Below, piece after piece: positions 48,773 to 59,121 of a stretch of 64,000 nucleotides of DNA. The stretch's first letter is position 1. Each line of letters begins with the position of its first letter. Location: NCBI RefSeq assembly GCF_003054445.1, contig NC_042508.1, forward strand, positions 1,922,001-1,986,000, written 5' to 3'. A program made the position numbers and the translations under genes. The notes under the pieces are model-generated. The model searched no databases and was not told the DNA's origin. It was given only the letters and a program-made list of their open reading frames with translations. The DNA comes from Pichia kudriavzevii (lineage: Eukaryota > Ascomycota > Pichiomycetes > Pichiales > Pichiaceae).

Positions 48773-49702
48773 ATGGAGAAACTACTGCAATGGTCAACAG
48801 CGCAACAGTCAAGCGATCCTGAGGTACGTGCCCAAGCACCTGCTCCGGATCCTAAGCTTTTGGCACAAGTTCTCGGCGCAGATACAGGCAAGGATGATGC
48901 ACAACTAATGAAGGAGGACATTACCGTTTTAGTCTGTGATGATCCAAATATTAGTATTGATGATAAGCTAATTGCATTAGAAGACTTTGAAATGTTGGTC
49001 CAAAACTTGGATAATGCAAACAATATCTCTCCAATGGGAATTTGGCCAGAAATAGCAAAACTTTACACTTACGAGGGTGAAGAAAGAGATGAGTTTCGTG
49101 GTATGGGTGCTTTGATTACCGGTACTGCCGTGCAGAATAATCTGAAATGTCAGAAAGATTTTCTGAAACATGTGGGCAAGGAAGGCTTCACTAGTTTAAT
49201 GAAGTTGGCGGATAAGGGCAACAACTACAATGTCAGAGCACGTGCACTATATGCCCTCAGTGGCTTGATTGGTCACAATGGTGACCTTTATGAGTTGTTT
49301 GTTGAATCAAATGGCTGGGATTTTTTAACTGGCATATTAGCGGAATGTTTCAAAAATGAGAAGAAAGACAACAAAGTACTTCTTCGAGTATTAAGCTTGT
49401 TGAAGAGTATACTTTATGATGAAGTTGTTGAGGAAGGCCAGGAAGTAAGAAGTTCTAAAAAAGATAGGCTGTGTTGTGTCACAGATCGTAATATTGTGCA
49501 TCTATTGGCTGACAAGCTTTCAGAAACTACAAGTAGTGTTGAGGTAAACGAGAGAATCATCAACATTTTATCTTACTTGCATGAGAATAGTTTCGAATTT
49601 TCCAGTGAAGACATAAAAGAAATCCAGCAAAAGGTAGCATCTCTTTCAGATCACAAAGTCTACAATACAGAAGAAATCAAAACATTACAATCTCTTGTAT
49701 AG
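48773..49702 (+). CDS. FES1: Hsp70 nucleotide-exchange factor Fes1
   Basis: Fes1 releases ADP and clients from cytosolic Hsp70 (Ssa) and helps send misfolded proteins to degradation. The 309-residue protein (S. cerevisiae 290) begins MEKLLQWSTAQQSSDPE, the conserved Fes1 start, with PDPKLLAQVLG shortly after. Armadillo repeats follow (LIALEDFEMLVQNLDNANN, GKEGFTSLMKLADKGNNYNV, RARALYALSGLIGHNGDLY). It is convergent with MMS4, 115 bp apart, the same arrangement as in S. cerevisiae. Confidence 0.93.
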   Translation: MEKLLQWSTAQQSSDPEVRAQAPAPDPKLLAQVLGADTGKDDAQLMKEDITVLVCDDPNISIDDKLIALEDFEMLVQNLDNANNISPMGIWPEIAKLYTYEGEERDEFRGMGALITGTAVQNNLKCQKDFLKHVGKEGFTSLMKLADKGNNYNVRARALYALSGLIGHNGDLYELFVESNGWDFLTGILAECFKNEKKDNKVLLRVLSLLKSILYDEVVEEGQEVRSSKKDRLCCVTDRNIVHLLADKLSETTSSVEVNERIINILSYLHENSFEFSSEDIKEIQQKVASLSDHKVYNTEEIKTLQSLV

Positions 49703-49817
49703 TACTAGTACTGGTTATATTAATTCTCTTTTCTACATTTTTAGTCAGTTTATAATTCTTTTAGAAATTCTTATCATCCAATAGGAATTCAATAATATAC
49801 AGTATCTCCCCAATTTT

Positions 49818-52025
49818 TCACAATAGATCATTTTCATTTTTTGATAAAAGTACTTTTTGTATCAGCGTATTGTGATCGCTACGCAAGACATTCCCAACAT
49901 TTGCGTACTCCCCGCTTTTAAGGGACCTGAACAAGTTTCCAACATCACTAATACTTGTGGTATCAACAAACTTCCTTGCCCTGTTTTCTGTAATGCCCCT
50001 GAATTGTGTAAGCATTTGGATAAACACATCCTGAGGTTTATCTCCAGACTTCACTTTTCCAATGTTTTTAAAATCTTGATTTCTTTCTAAATTATCAATA
50101 TGCTTAGAGCTTAGGGTATATGCAATGTACTTCAACCATTCTGTGAGCTCTTTAATACCTTTCATTTTTTGAACAGAAAAGTTATATTTTATTTCGTAGC
50201 TCAAAATTGTCTGCTCAAGGTCACTAGGTTTGATTAACTCATCAAGTGATTGGGCTGATTTCCGTTTTTTTCTCGAATTGCAGTTCCCATCTGTACCGTC
50301 TAATTCCTGTTGGACTTTTTGTTTCATTAACTTGTTGTATTGATTCATCAGTTTTTGAACGAATTTATCATAGTCCATCAACCAAACAGCCACTCTATAT
50401 GTAGGGTATTTGTGCCTCACATATTTTATATGCCTTTTCATAATACCTTCTTTAAATAGGGGAATCAGTTCTTCTGCATAATAAACGAGTATCAAAAATT
50501 CTTCCTCTACCAAACTGCCATTTATGGGAATAAATACTTTTCGTTTCTCATAAAACAGTGAGTCCACGTATCTCTTGAATTTGATCACGGGTATGATGCC
50601 CTCTTTAAGTACCTCATGATGCGCAGGGGAAACATAGTCGGCATATTGTGAGTTTATTGATTTCAATTTTTCATCAATTTGTGACGAAAAGCTACATGTT
50701 ATTTTTCCAATTAATTCATCTTTGTTTATCTTCTTTTGGTTTACCTGGGCCAATTTCTTAGGCTCAAGTCTTCTTGCTCGGTCCAACATAAATTCTAACC
50801 TTTCTTCAGAGTAGCTAGTTACTTCGCTATTAACTTTGCTCATAAAGTGATTTTGAGACTGTGGTTCGGATGAACTATTGATAACATCAGAACTAAAGTT
50901 GTCATCTTCTAAACTTTTATTCGGAGATGGTGCTATTAATTTTTGATGAGCGGTATGTGTATATTCGTCCCTGCTAGAATGCCTATTCCGAATTCTTGCT
51001 AAATCCTTTACTAAATCCTTAGCTTGTAGTGTTTTTCCTTTTTGTAGGTCCTTCAAAATATTGTTTCCATTGATTACATGAGATGAACTACGAATTTCTC
51101 TAAAGCTATCACTTGACTCGGAGAGTTCAGAGGACAATGGTTTTGAAGAAGAAAGTTGTGTATTGTAAGTTTTTGTGTTAGTTCCTGATCTTTCCAATGC
51201 TGCATATTCATTCATTTGTTTCTGTTGATCATGGTTCAATATTAGCGGGGTTTTCAGTTTCCTAGGTTTCTGTAAGGGTATGTTGATTGACCCAATACTC
51301 GAGGAGCTATTGAAACATTTACCTTTTGAGTTGCTTTTGGGCTTTTCGTTTGGAACCTGTAATATGCTTATACTAGAATCAGTAAAGGTATTCTGGGTTA
51401 TTTTATCACAATCTTTAGTATAGTTAAATGCGAAGGGAGCTGGACTTCTGTCTTGAAATTGAGTATTTACATCAGGTGTCATAGTTTGAAGCTCACTATG
51501 CATTAATGCGCTATTACGTGACAAGTCCAGGAATTCTCTACTGCTTTTTGGCACTCCAACAATAATGTCATTGCCATCCTGAGCCACAGCGCCATCATCA
51601 CTAATCGCGTTCTGATACTGTGGGGACGATGGAAAGTAAAACAAATTGTTTTGATTTCTCATAACACTTGAGTCTGTATTTAGTTCGGTATTACCGTCAT
51701 CGTTGTCGTCAATACATATTAGTTCAGGACATTCTGTATCCACTGAATATCTTTTTGGTGTATCACAATCTTGCGATAGTTCGTCAATCAAAATAATATC
51801 ATCAGATGATTCAGTTTTTTTATTATTCGTATTGGATTTTAGACTGTCCTGTTGAACACCTAAGAAATCAAAAATGTCATGGTCGCTATCTTCCGATTGA
51901 GCTTTGTCCTCTGATTCCACCTGGGTTGCGCCACCCCCAAAGGTTTGACCAGTAAATTTATTGGCATCTATCATAGGTGATAAACACTCTTCATCAGAAT
52001 CCAAAACTATGACATTGGAGCTCAT
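49818..52025 (-). CDS. MMS4: Mus81 partner endonuclease subunit Mms4/Eme1
   Basis: Mms4 (Eme1) is the non-catalytic half of the Mus81 structure-selective nuclease that resolves recombination intermediates. The 735-residue protein (S. cerevisiae 691) has a long unstructured N-terminus. The C-terminal half resembles the ERCC4-like region (LVEEEFLILVYYAEELIPLF) and ends in a helix-hairpin-helix-like QMLTQFRGITENRARKFVD. Identity is backed by its convergent position next to FES1, as in S. cerevisiae. Three hydrophobic-acidic motifs in the N-terminus (VIVLDSDEE, IILIDE, LICIDD) resemble SUMO-interaction motifs. The frame opens at GTG; the ATG at 52025 is chosen. Confidence 0.8.
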   Translation of the reverse strand: MSSNVIVLDSDEECLSPMIDANKFTGQTFGGGATQVESEDKAQSEDSDHDIFDFLGVQQDSLKSNTNNKKTESSDDIILIDELSQDCDTPKRYSVDTECPELICIDDNDDGNTELNTDSSVMRNQNNLFYFPSSPQYQNAISDDGAVAQDGNDIIVGVPKSSREFLDLSRNSALMHSELQTMTPDVNTQFQDRSPAPFAFNYTKDCDKITQNTFTDSSISILQVPNEKPKSNSKGKCFNSSSSIGSINIPLQKPRKLKTPLILNHDQQKQMNEYAALERSGTNTKTYNTQLSSSKPLSSELSESSDSFREIRSSSHVINGNNILKDLQKGKTLQAKDLVKDLARIRNRHSSRDEYTHTAHQKLIAPSPNKSLEDDNFSSDVINSSSEPQSQNHFMSKVNSEVTSYSEERLEFMLDRARRLEPKKLAQVNQKKINKDELIGKITCSFSSQIDEKLKSINSQYADYVSPAHHEVLKEGIIPVIKFKRYVDSLFYEKRKVFIPINGSLVEEEFLILVYYAEELIPLFKEGIMKRHIKYVRHKYPTYRVAVWLMDYDKFVQKLMNQYNKLMKQKVQQELDGTDGNCNSRKKRKSAQSLDELIKPSDLEQTILSYEIKYNFSVQKMKGIKELTEWLKYIAYTLSSKHIDNLERNQDFKNIGKVKSGDKPQDVFIQMLTQFRGITENRARKFVDTTSISDVGNLFRSLKSGEYANVGNVLRSDHNTLIQKVLLSKNENDLL

Positions 52026-53196
52026 GTTCTGTTTCCTGTAAACCTTTTCCTTTTTTTTTTTAGCAAGTTCAAAAAAATATTGAAAATCAAAACAAAAAAA
52101 ATCAGTTATGTTCTCCACATATATGCCTTTTTAGGAAATGCCATCAACATTTTTTACTAAGTATTAGCGTATATTCATGTTGGTGTTTGTCCGCGAGAAA
52201 CTAATCCATAATAATACTGAATTTTGGCTCCAGAATTTATAAATATGAAGTTAATGAAGTACAAAGGGTAAATTGTCTTACTGGTCGTTTTACTCGTTAC
52301 AGATGAGGGCATCACCTAAATATCGGGAAAATAAAAACCTTCCAAAACCCTTAAATTGTATGAAATGCAACCATTCGAAATTACCGAACGGTGTACCAAG
52401 TACGCAGTATTAGAAAGTCTGCTGCTAGTTAAATAGCCGCAGCGCATATTGGTATAAATTAAATTTGTTCCAATAAAAGGTGAGATAGTATGTTCATGAA
52501 TAGCTACATGGAAGCCTGTCCCTCTCCTGGGTGGTCTGCGCAGATCACCAACGTAAGGAATAATACAGAGTTAATGCTATTACTAAATGAAACGCCAAGT
52601 TGATACCATCATCTGCAGCAAGCCTAACTAATCTTCATCATGGACGCCTATTCTCTCTAAACAGTTAACAGTTTTGACATTACTGACATGGCAATTACAG
52701 TCTTTCAACATATTGGAAGGAAGCTTTCTAGAGCAAACTTAATTTTTGCTTTCCCAAAACGGCAATTTCTTGTTATTGACAAATTTCCGCACTAGGCAAA
52801 GAAAAAATTTTGTTTCCAATTTTGGGTTTACCAAATTCCCATCGCATATGTGGGTAGTTTGGTTTTTCCCTTTCTTTGTTCTTCTGATGACCGCCTATTG
52901 TGTCAACAGCTTTTGGACATTGGTTTTTCTATTTGGTTTCTTCCATTTTCTATGTTTCCCCTTCTTCTTTCTTCAGTTGAAGCTCAACTTCCTTCATCGA
53001 TTCTGAAGTGCATTCCTCTCGTTTAATAAATCTAGACTTGTGTTCATTTCCTCTAGACAACAGTACTTTCATTATTATAGATTGTTCTAATATTGAAAGT
53101 TGCCAATACATATACTTCAGTTGATTAGTCTCTCATTTTTTTCACTCATTTTGTTTGATATATTTTTTAACAACTACTTAATACTCTTTATCTAAA
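52026..53196. other. 1.2 kb divergent intergenic region MMS4 / SUR7-family gene
   Basis: Upstream of both genes. It contains the 20-bp near-palindrome at 52530-52549. Pyrimidine-rich sequence occupies the last 300 bp before the SUR7-family start. An 86-codon frame at 52746-53006 starts at TTG and is Phe-rich because of the T-rich strand. No supported gene. Confidence 0.5.
52530..52549. promoter_or_regulatory. 20-bp near-perfect palindrome
   Basis: GGTGGTCTGCGCAGATCACC pairs with itself at nine of ten positions; the exception is a G opposite T. It lies about 650 bp upstream of the SUR7-family gene and 500 bp upstream of MMS4. A site for a dimeric regulator is plausible. Confidence 0.4.
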
Positions 53197-54030
53197 ATGC
53201 CAGGTTTAAATGTTTTCAAGAGGTTGCTCCAATGTCTATTTTGTGCAGGTACTACTTTGATGCTCCTTTTCATTGTCTTCGGTGGTGGCGTCGATTCATT
53301 TCCTTTCAACCATTTCTACTGGGTCCAAGCAGACACCTCAAAAATTCCATCTGCAAACGCAGACGTCACTAGATGGACTTTCTGGGGTGTCTGTAAACTA
53401 AGCGATTGGTCAAGTGCTGCTTATGATTCCTGTCCTGGCTTAGGCCCAGCTGTTCCAATCTCTCCAATTGATAACTTTGGTAATTCCACCGTTGGTATTC
53501 CTACTGATTTCATCAATAACAGAGACAATTACTACTATTTGTCTAGATTCTCGTTTGCTTTTATTTTAATTGCCCTAATATTCTCTGGTATTGGATTTAT
53601 TGGTTCTTTATTTGCTCTATTTTGGCAATCAATGGCTAACGTTATTACTTTCTTTGTTTCACTTTCCTTACTATTTTGTCTTGTTGCTTCATGTTTGATT
53701 ACAGCGGTATCTGTCATGACTAGAAATCAATTCCATAAAGAACATCTTGATGCAAAGATCAATGCGGCCTCTTTTGGTATGATTTGGGCATCCACCGGTT
53801 GTTTGCTGATTTTGGTCCTTCTAAGTTGTACTCACATGTCCGTTAGGGCTTACAAGGAAAGAAAGGAGGGGCAATCAGAGAATATTGGTCCATTTAGTCA
53901 GCAGACACCAGGTGGCGTTGCACAACCTGAAGAGTTTGCTAATAATCAAGGCCAAAATGAAAGTTCTGGCATCAGATTCTTTAAGATAAGAAGACACCAA
54001 GACAAGACCGAAAATGGATCCATCGTCTAA
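53197..54030 (+). CDS. SUR7-family plasma-membrane (eisosome/MCC) protein
   Basis: A 277-residue four-span membrane protein. Segments lie at about 8-29, 118-142, 147-172 and 189-212. The first extracellular loop carries the claudin-like W-x2-W-G-x-C motif (W60, W63, C66) and a further C79 in SCPGLGP. This is the signature of Sur7, Fmp45, Ynl194c and Pun1, which mark static plasma-membrane domains (MCC). The cytosolic tail is hydrophilic and ends in a basic KIRRHQDK segment. Which paralogue it corresponds to is uncertain. Confidence 0.87.
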   Translation: MPGLNVFKRLLQCLFCAGTTLMLLFIVFGGGVDSFPFNHFYWVQADTSKIPSANADVTRWTFWGVCKLSDWSSAAYDSCPGLGPAVPISPIDNFGNSTVGIPTDFINNRDNYYYLSRFSFAFILIALIFSGIGFIGSLFALFWQSMANVITFFVSLSLLFCLVASCLITAVSVMTRNQFHKEHLDAKINAASFGMIWASTGCLLILVLLSCTHMSVRAYKERKEGQSENIGPFSQQTPGGVAQPEEFANNQGQNESSGIRFFKIRRHQDKTENGSIV

Positions 54031-54211
54031 GCAACCGAAAAGAAATACAAACAAACATACAAAACAAAAAGCTCAAAAATTAAACAGTGTGTCCTAATCT
54101 TTAAATGAGTGATATCCGTTTTTTCTCTTTCTATCGTCCGTATATTAATATTCTCCAGTTGTACTTAATAATTTTCAGTTTATAATTTAATTCTATACCT
54201 ATTTAAGTAAT

Positions 54212-57200
54212 CTACAATATCTTCGAGATTAATGGATGGAACTGTTTATCATTTAATAATAAAAGTTTAGCTATCTTTGACGCGTTATAATCAATCAGAT
54301 TGTGCTGTTTCAAAGATCTTAAAAGTAATAGTTGGCATGAAATAAAGTCAAACACCTTATCGTTACTCAAAACACCGAAACATCCATCCTTCAAATCTTG
54401 CTGTGATAGATATTCATAAATATCACTTAGGTTCCTCAGTAAAGTTTTTTTCAGCAATGAAAAGTCAACACTTGCAAAGTGTAGGTTATCAAACAATGTC
54501 ACCAATTCATTAACCTTGTTGACTGGATTTCTCTCGAGGTTGTTCTTTTCGACCGAGAATAACAATGAATCAGACTTTAAAATATCATCGAGTTTAGTGT
54601 CAATGTCATAAAACCTAAAATATCGAGGATCTACTATTGTTGACAGCAGCTTAGCATCCTTAACATGAGAGAAATACTCAATCATTAATTTTTCAACAAC
54701 TACAGGTAAAATGCTTTGTTTACCTGGTATCTTTAATACATATTGAACCAAATGGTCGGCGGCAATTTGTGTTATTTTTTCATCGTCATCAGTCAGAAAA
54801 CTGAATAGCAATCCTTCAACCTCAAATTTAATCTTGGCGTTTTCTCCTTCGCTAGAGTAGGTTTGATGGAATGCAGTCAATGATTTCAACGCTGCCATAC
54901 GAACAACATATTCTAAGTCATCAGAAATCATCAATTCAACTTTCTTGAGCCATTTCTTTACATTTTCAAGATCACCCTTATCAAATAAAAGTTGTTTAGC
55001 AACATATGGACCTAACGCTTCTATAATGCTGAGCTTAATCTCTTCATTGGATTCCCCAGATAAAAGATTCATCAATTTACTAGTGTGTAGTCTGACATTT
55101 CCAATCGAATCAACGAAGCCAGAAGTTGATACCTCCACACTTTTAAGCAATTTCAGTGCTTGTGATTTAACAAAAATCCACACATCTTCGGCTTCAATTA
55201 ATTTCCAAATCGTTTTTGCCAAATGTGCTTTAGTAGTGTTGCTCAATTTTTTTACTCTATTGTTGTAGTATTCAATACAACTTAGTTGGATTTCATAATA
55301 TGGTGATAATAAGAATGTGTCGATAAAACTTTTTGCTTCATCATCTAACAATGGAAACAAAATGTGTGTCAATTCTTTTAAAGTCAAATGTTTGGCACCA
55401 TCATAGCTCCTGACTTTACTATTCACTTCAAACCATTCCAGTAGTATTTCCTGGAGTTGATGATCTTGTGATGTATTGACATCTAACACCGTGAGAATTT
55501 GAAAATAAGCAAGCTTAATTGGGTAACATTTGTGGTCTCCCAAAACAATGTTAACCTTTGACAATATTTTTTGCCTGGTCGAATTATTCTCAACAAGTAG
55601 TTTTTTGTACGTTTTGTTAGATTCTTCAGTTGATAGAGTTTCAAATTTCAGAATTGTTTCTTTGACAGCTAACAGGCAACCATGCATTTTATTGAAATCA
55701 TTATTACCTGGGAATATCTCACTGAGTAGGATTTCAATAGTAGCGAAAAAATGCTCACTATCAAAAATTAAAGAAGGTAGACTCCTAGCAGCCATTTCTC
55801 TGACTTTCCATGTGTTATTCTTCAATATCTCAATGATCAAAGGATAAAAATCATCTAGACCTTTATAGCCAGGCGTTGGTTCTAACCTACTCATTACAGT
55901 TAAAATTGGGAAGATCTTCTCGATTTCCTTCTGTTTTCTCAGGCCACTATCAACAGATTCTTTCAAGGTTTTTAGAAAAATGTCATGTATAGAGGTAAAT
56001 TTCTCAAAGAAGAGTCTAGCTGGGTAACTTGATAAATAGTTCGCTTTGACTTTTTTACTACTGAACAGTCTATTTTGCAAAGCACTAAATAGCATAACGG
56101 CACAATTTCTAATAGCCCAAAATGGTGATGCAAATGAATTTAGAGTCAAAACAAAAGCTTGGTCCACGTAACCTATTGAGTCTTCAGATAACGTCGCATC
56201 TGTAAAAATCACTTTGATGCAGTTGAATGCATTAACTTGCGGAAGATTGATATTTTCAACCACCGCATCTTCTTCTTCTATTGGTAGGTTTGCAATGTCC
56301 AGTAACTTTTGAAATGTGGAGGCAATTAAACCTTTATTACTGCTTAAGATTGCTGTTATTAAAAATGGGATACCTGCAGACCTTCTTGTGATATATTTGG
56401 ATCTTTGCTGTATCAATTCCAAGTTTTCCCTCAGCCATTGTTCTGGAATTTGCGACATCTTTCTTCTCATACATAGAGAACAGCAAGAGACGAATGTTGG
56501 ATAAACCGACGAAAAAGCACCTCTGTGTCGTATTGTGGCCAGTTGTTCACGTAGCAATGCACCAAGCACTATAATTTGATTGTTTTTTAGTGGCGATGTC
56601 TTCAGTTTAAGGAGAATATCAATCATATTCGTAGATTCCTTGATAGCCCTCCAAGAGTAACTTAATAATACCTGTGTTCCCTTACCATAGGTATTTTCCA
56701 TCTCTTTGGTGTATGATTCCTCAAAGTTGTCCAGAAGCATACCTTCTGGTGAATCGTGTTGCAGAATGACTTTCACAATATACCAAATTTCAGTAGTTGC
56801 GTTGAGAAGTCTTTCAACAATATTGTAATTCTTTAGGATACTCTCACAAAAATTTAAGTTCATTATCTCAAAGATAAATTTAAAAGTAGCAAAGTAACCT
56901 TGAATACTATTGTGAATGCATGCATCTGCCAGCTGGTCTTTTGCCCTTAAAAGCGAGAACTCTATCCGATGCAGCAATAGTCTCACAATTTCACTGCATT
57001 TCTCCAAATCCTGACTCCTTTGATAGTATTCAAACGCAAATCTAAAAAATCTAGCACCAGAATCAACATTTTTCCCCCGTATATCCGCCAACATTTGTAT
57101 GGCTCTTGATTCCAGAAGTTTCATGTCAACAACTTGATCCAACTTGAATGGTGCAATTGTAATAATTTCCATGGAATACTGTCTAATATCATCATAATCG

Positions 57201-58642
57201 TCCAATATGTTATCTATTACAAGCCGAACTAATGTAGGATTGTATATCTCAATGCTAAAAGCAAAATTTACATTTCTAGATTTATCTAAAGATAAAGGAT
57301 CCACTCTTGAATCGAGACCGCTTCTAATCAAAGCCAACAAAAGACGGCAACCCATTTCCTTCTGCAAATAAGATGCGCCTGGTCTTAAATTGTTTTCAAT
57401 AAATGTTAGAAAGAGTTTAAGGAATAATTGTGCTTGTTCTACATTATTTAGTTTCTCTTTGATTTCATCTTCAAATTTCGAATAATTTTTCTTTGTCAGG
57501 CTAGTTGCATCTCTTTTAGCTGCATATGTCGACTCTTTGATTCTGGTTATAAATTTCTTCAAGTACGCCGAAATTTCGTTCCTAGTCTCTAAATCACTGT
57601 CCGTAAACACCATGTCCAAAGAGTCCATTATGGTCTGGTAAACAACACGAGGAATAGGCATTGAATTTTTGGGAGATGAAACAAGCAAGTGAAAGGCACC
57701 AACACGATAAGAAGCAGAGGTAAGTTCAAGTAACACAGAGAGCTCTTTTATATCAAGTAATGGTTTATTGGTTTTGAGATCAATTTCTAAAAATGGCTCA
57801 GAGACAATTGCAGAATCTTTTGCAACCTTTAAGGCAGATATCAAAACTGGAGTATTGTTTTTGGATATAACACGTTTCAAAAAATGTATGGTAGCTGGCT
57901 TGGACAATTGAAATAAATTTGGTAAAAGATAACTTTCTATACCCTTTCTAAGATCTTCATGCTCCAAAAGCTCGATTAAATGGTCTTCCCATAGAGATAA
58001 CCATTCTGACTCTGAATCCTTTGAATAGCAGTACCTTAAAACAAGAAAAACGGCCTTACCAATGATACTAGACAAGGCTTTGGACCAAATGTTCTCTAAA
58101 CAGTTGACGATGAAATTTGGTTTGACCTGAAAGATATAATCTACTTGTCTGACACGTTTATGTAAATGTTCAACCATGAAATAAAGTGCTCTCATAGTGT
58201 AGGGAAGATCTAAAGCTTCGGACAACCAGCGCTTGAATATCAATTCACTTTCATCCTCATGAAAAATCGAGGTCAGATAACCAACCATTTTGGTAAACAT
58301 TTCCTTCAATGCATTGCCCAATGCTGCACCTGAATCATTCCAGAAATCAATTACATAATGGAAAGTAAAGTCTGCACTTTCTTCAGGGAAAAAGTTCATG
58401 AACTCATCTTTGAATAAAGGGTTTTTGCTAACGAGCTGTTGAGAACGAGCAAACCATATCGATAATGCATCGCAAGCATTCGTTCTGTACAAATTGGACA
58501 CATTAGTGGCCTTAACAGCTTGGAATATTAGAGGAAACGTTTTAGATAAAACTTGAAATTGCTCAGGAGGGTCCACATTCTTGGACTTAATCACATCATT
58601 TTTGAGGCTAGTAATATCGGAAATATGGTCTCCAGCGTTCAT
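54212..58642 (-). CDS. TRM732: THADA-family Trm732, tRNA 2'-O-methylation cofactor
   Basis: Trm732 assists Trm7 in 2'-O-methylating residue 32 of the tRNA anticodon loop. The 1476-residue protein (S. cerevisiae 1420) is all helical HEAT/armadillo-like repeats. The DUF2428 core lies at about 560-830, with VLLSYSWRAIKESTNMIDIL, then LATIRHRGAFSSVYPTFVSC (near 704) and ITRRSAGIPFLITAIL, which are family hallmarks. S. cerevisiae has TRM732, TIF11 and TPS3 in a row on one strand. Here the same three are on the minus strand with a NIPA gene and CTK3 between them. Confidence 0.87.
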   Translation of the reverse strand: MNAGDHISDITSLKNDVIKSKNVDPPEQFQVLSKTFPLIFQAVKATNVSNLYRTNACDALSIWFARSQQLVSKNPLFKDEFMNFFPEESADFTFHYVIDFWNDSGAALGNALKEMFTKMVGYLTSIFHEDESELIFKRWLSEALDLPYTMRALYFMVEHLHKRVRQVDYIFQVKPNFIVNCLENIWSKALSSIIGKAVFLVLRYCYSKDSESEWLSLWEDHLIELLEHEDLRKGIESYLLPNLFQLSKPATIHFLKRVISKNNTPVLISALKVAKDSAIVSEPFLEIDLKTNKPLLDIKELSVLLELTSASYRVGAFHLLVSSPKNSMPIPRVVYQTIMDSLDMVFTDSDLETRNEISAYLKKFITRIKESTYAAKRDATSLTKKNYSKFEDEIKEKLNNVEQAQLFLKLFLTFIENNLRPGASYLQKEMGCRLLLALIRSGLDSRVDPLSLDKSRNVNFAFSIEIYNPTLVRLVIDNILDDYDDIRQYSMEIITIAPFKLDQVVDMKLLESRAIQMLADIRGKNVDSGARFFRFAFEYYQRSQDLEKCSEIVRLLLHRIEFSLLRAKDQLADACIHNSIQGYFATFKFIFEIMNLNFCESILKNYNIVERLLNATTEIWYIVKVILQHDSPEGMLLDNFEESYTKEMENTYGKGTQVLLSYSWRAIKESTNMIDILLKLKTSPLKNNQIIVLGALLREQLATIRHRGAFSSVYPTFVSCCSLCMRRKMSQIPEQWLRENLELIQQRSKYITRRSAGIPFLITAILSSNKGLIASTFQKLLDIANLPIEEEDAVVENINLPQVNAFNCIKVIFTDATLSEDSIGYVDQAFVLTLNSFASPFWAIRNCAVMLFSALQNRLFSSKKVKANYLSSYPARLFFEKFTSIHDIFLKTLKESVDSGLRKQKEIEKIFPILTVMSRLEPTPGYKGLDDFYPLIIEILKNNTWKVREMAARSLPSLIFDSEHFFATIEILLSEIFPGNNDFNKMHGCLLAVKETILKFETLSTEESNKTYKKLLVENNSTRQKILSKVNIVLGDHKCYPIKLAYFQILTVLDVNTSQDHQLQEILLEWFEVNSKVRSYDGAKHLTLKELTHILFPLLDDEAKSFIDTFLLSPYYEIQLSCIEYYNNRVKKLSNTTKAHLAKTIWKLIEAEDVWIFVKSQALKLLKSVEVSTSGFVDSIGNVRLHTSKLMNLLSGESNEEIKLSIIEALGPYVAKQLLFDKGDLENVKKWLKKVELMISDDLEYVVRMAALKSLTAFHQTYSSEGENAKIKFEVEGLLFSFLTDDDEKITQIAADHLVQYVLKIPGKQSILPVVVEKLMIEYFSHVKDAKLLSTIVDPRYFRFYDIDTKLDDILKSDSLLFSVEKNNLERNPVNKVNELVTLFDNLHFASVDFSLLKKTLLRNLSDIYEYLSQQDLKDGCFGVLSNDKVFDFISCQLLLLRSLKQHNLIDYNASKIAKLLLLNDKQFHPLISKIL

Positions 58643-59121
58643 ATCTGCGTAGCCTTCTTTAACCTTGTTATTTTGGATAAAGCAAGGTACTTAAATTTAG
58701 AGGAAAGCCTTACGAAAATTTATTATCTGAATTTTTCGGTTGATGAATTTTTCAAATTTGGCGAGAAGGTAAGAAATTTCAAGTTGATAATGTACAGAAG
58801 TGGACATGGGCCTATCTGGAGAGGCGACTTGCAATTTTGGAATTTCAGCTGTTCTGCGTTAAAAAATAAACCCTGAATTTCTTGAAGAAAAAACTTGTTA
58901 TTCTGAGTTGTCTTGTAGGTATCCTTTCTTGCTTCAAAAGGTGGCATCTAGTTATTGGTTGCACTGTAAATCATTTAAAGATATATATATATATATAGAA
59001 ATTCGACAAGGAGCGAAAGAGGCTTTCAAATGGATCCGACGTCAGAGATTATTTTCTGTGTTTTTCTACTTCAACACATTTCAACAGAATACTAACTTTA
59101 AAGCACACGCTACTAACACCA
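58643..59121. other. divergent intergenic region TRM732 / NIPA-like gene
   Basis: About 480 bases. A TA run at 58981-58997 gives a TATA-like element roughly 125 bp before the NIPA-like start. A TACTAAC at 59110-59116 precedes that start but no credible upstream exon was found. Confidence 0.5.

Noticed and set aside
52746-53006. 86-codon Phe-rich frame
   Set aside because: Starts at TTG in T-rich promoter DNA; hydrophobicity is a by-product of base composition.
59110-59116. TACTAAC branch-site sequence just before the NIPA-like ATG
   Set aside because: No GTATGT-type donor with a sensible exon upstream, and the ATG at 59122 already gives the family start.
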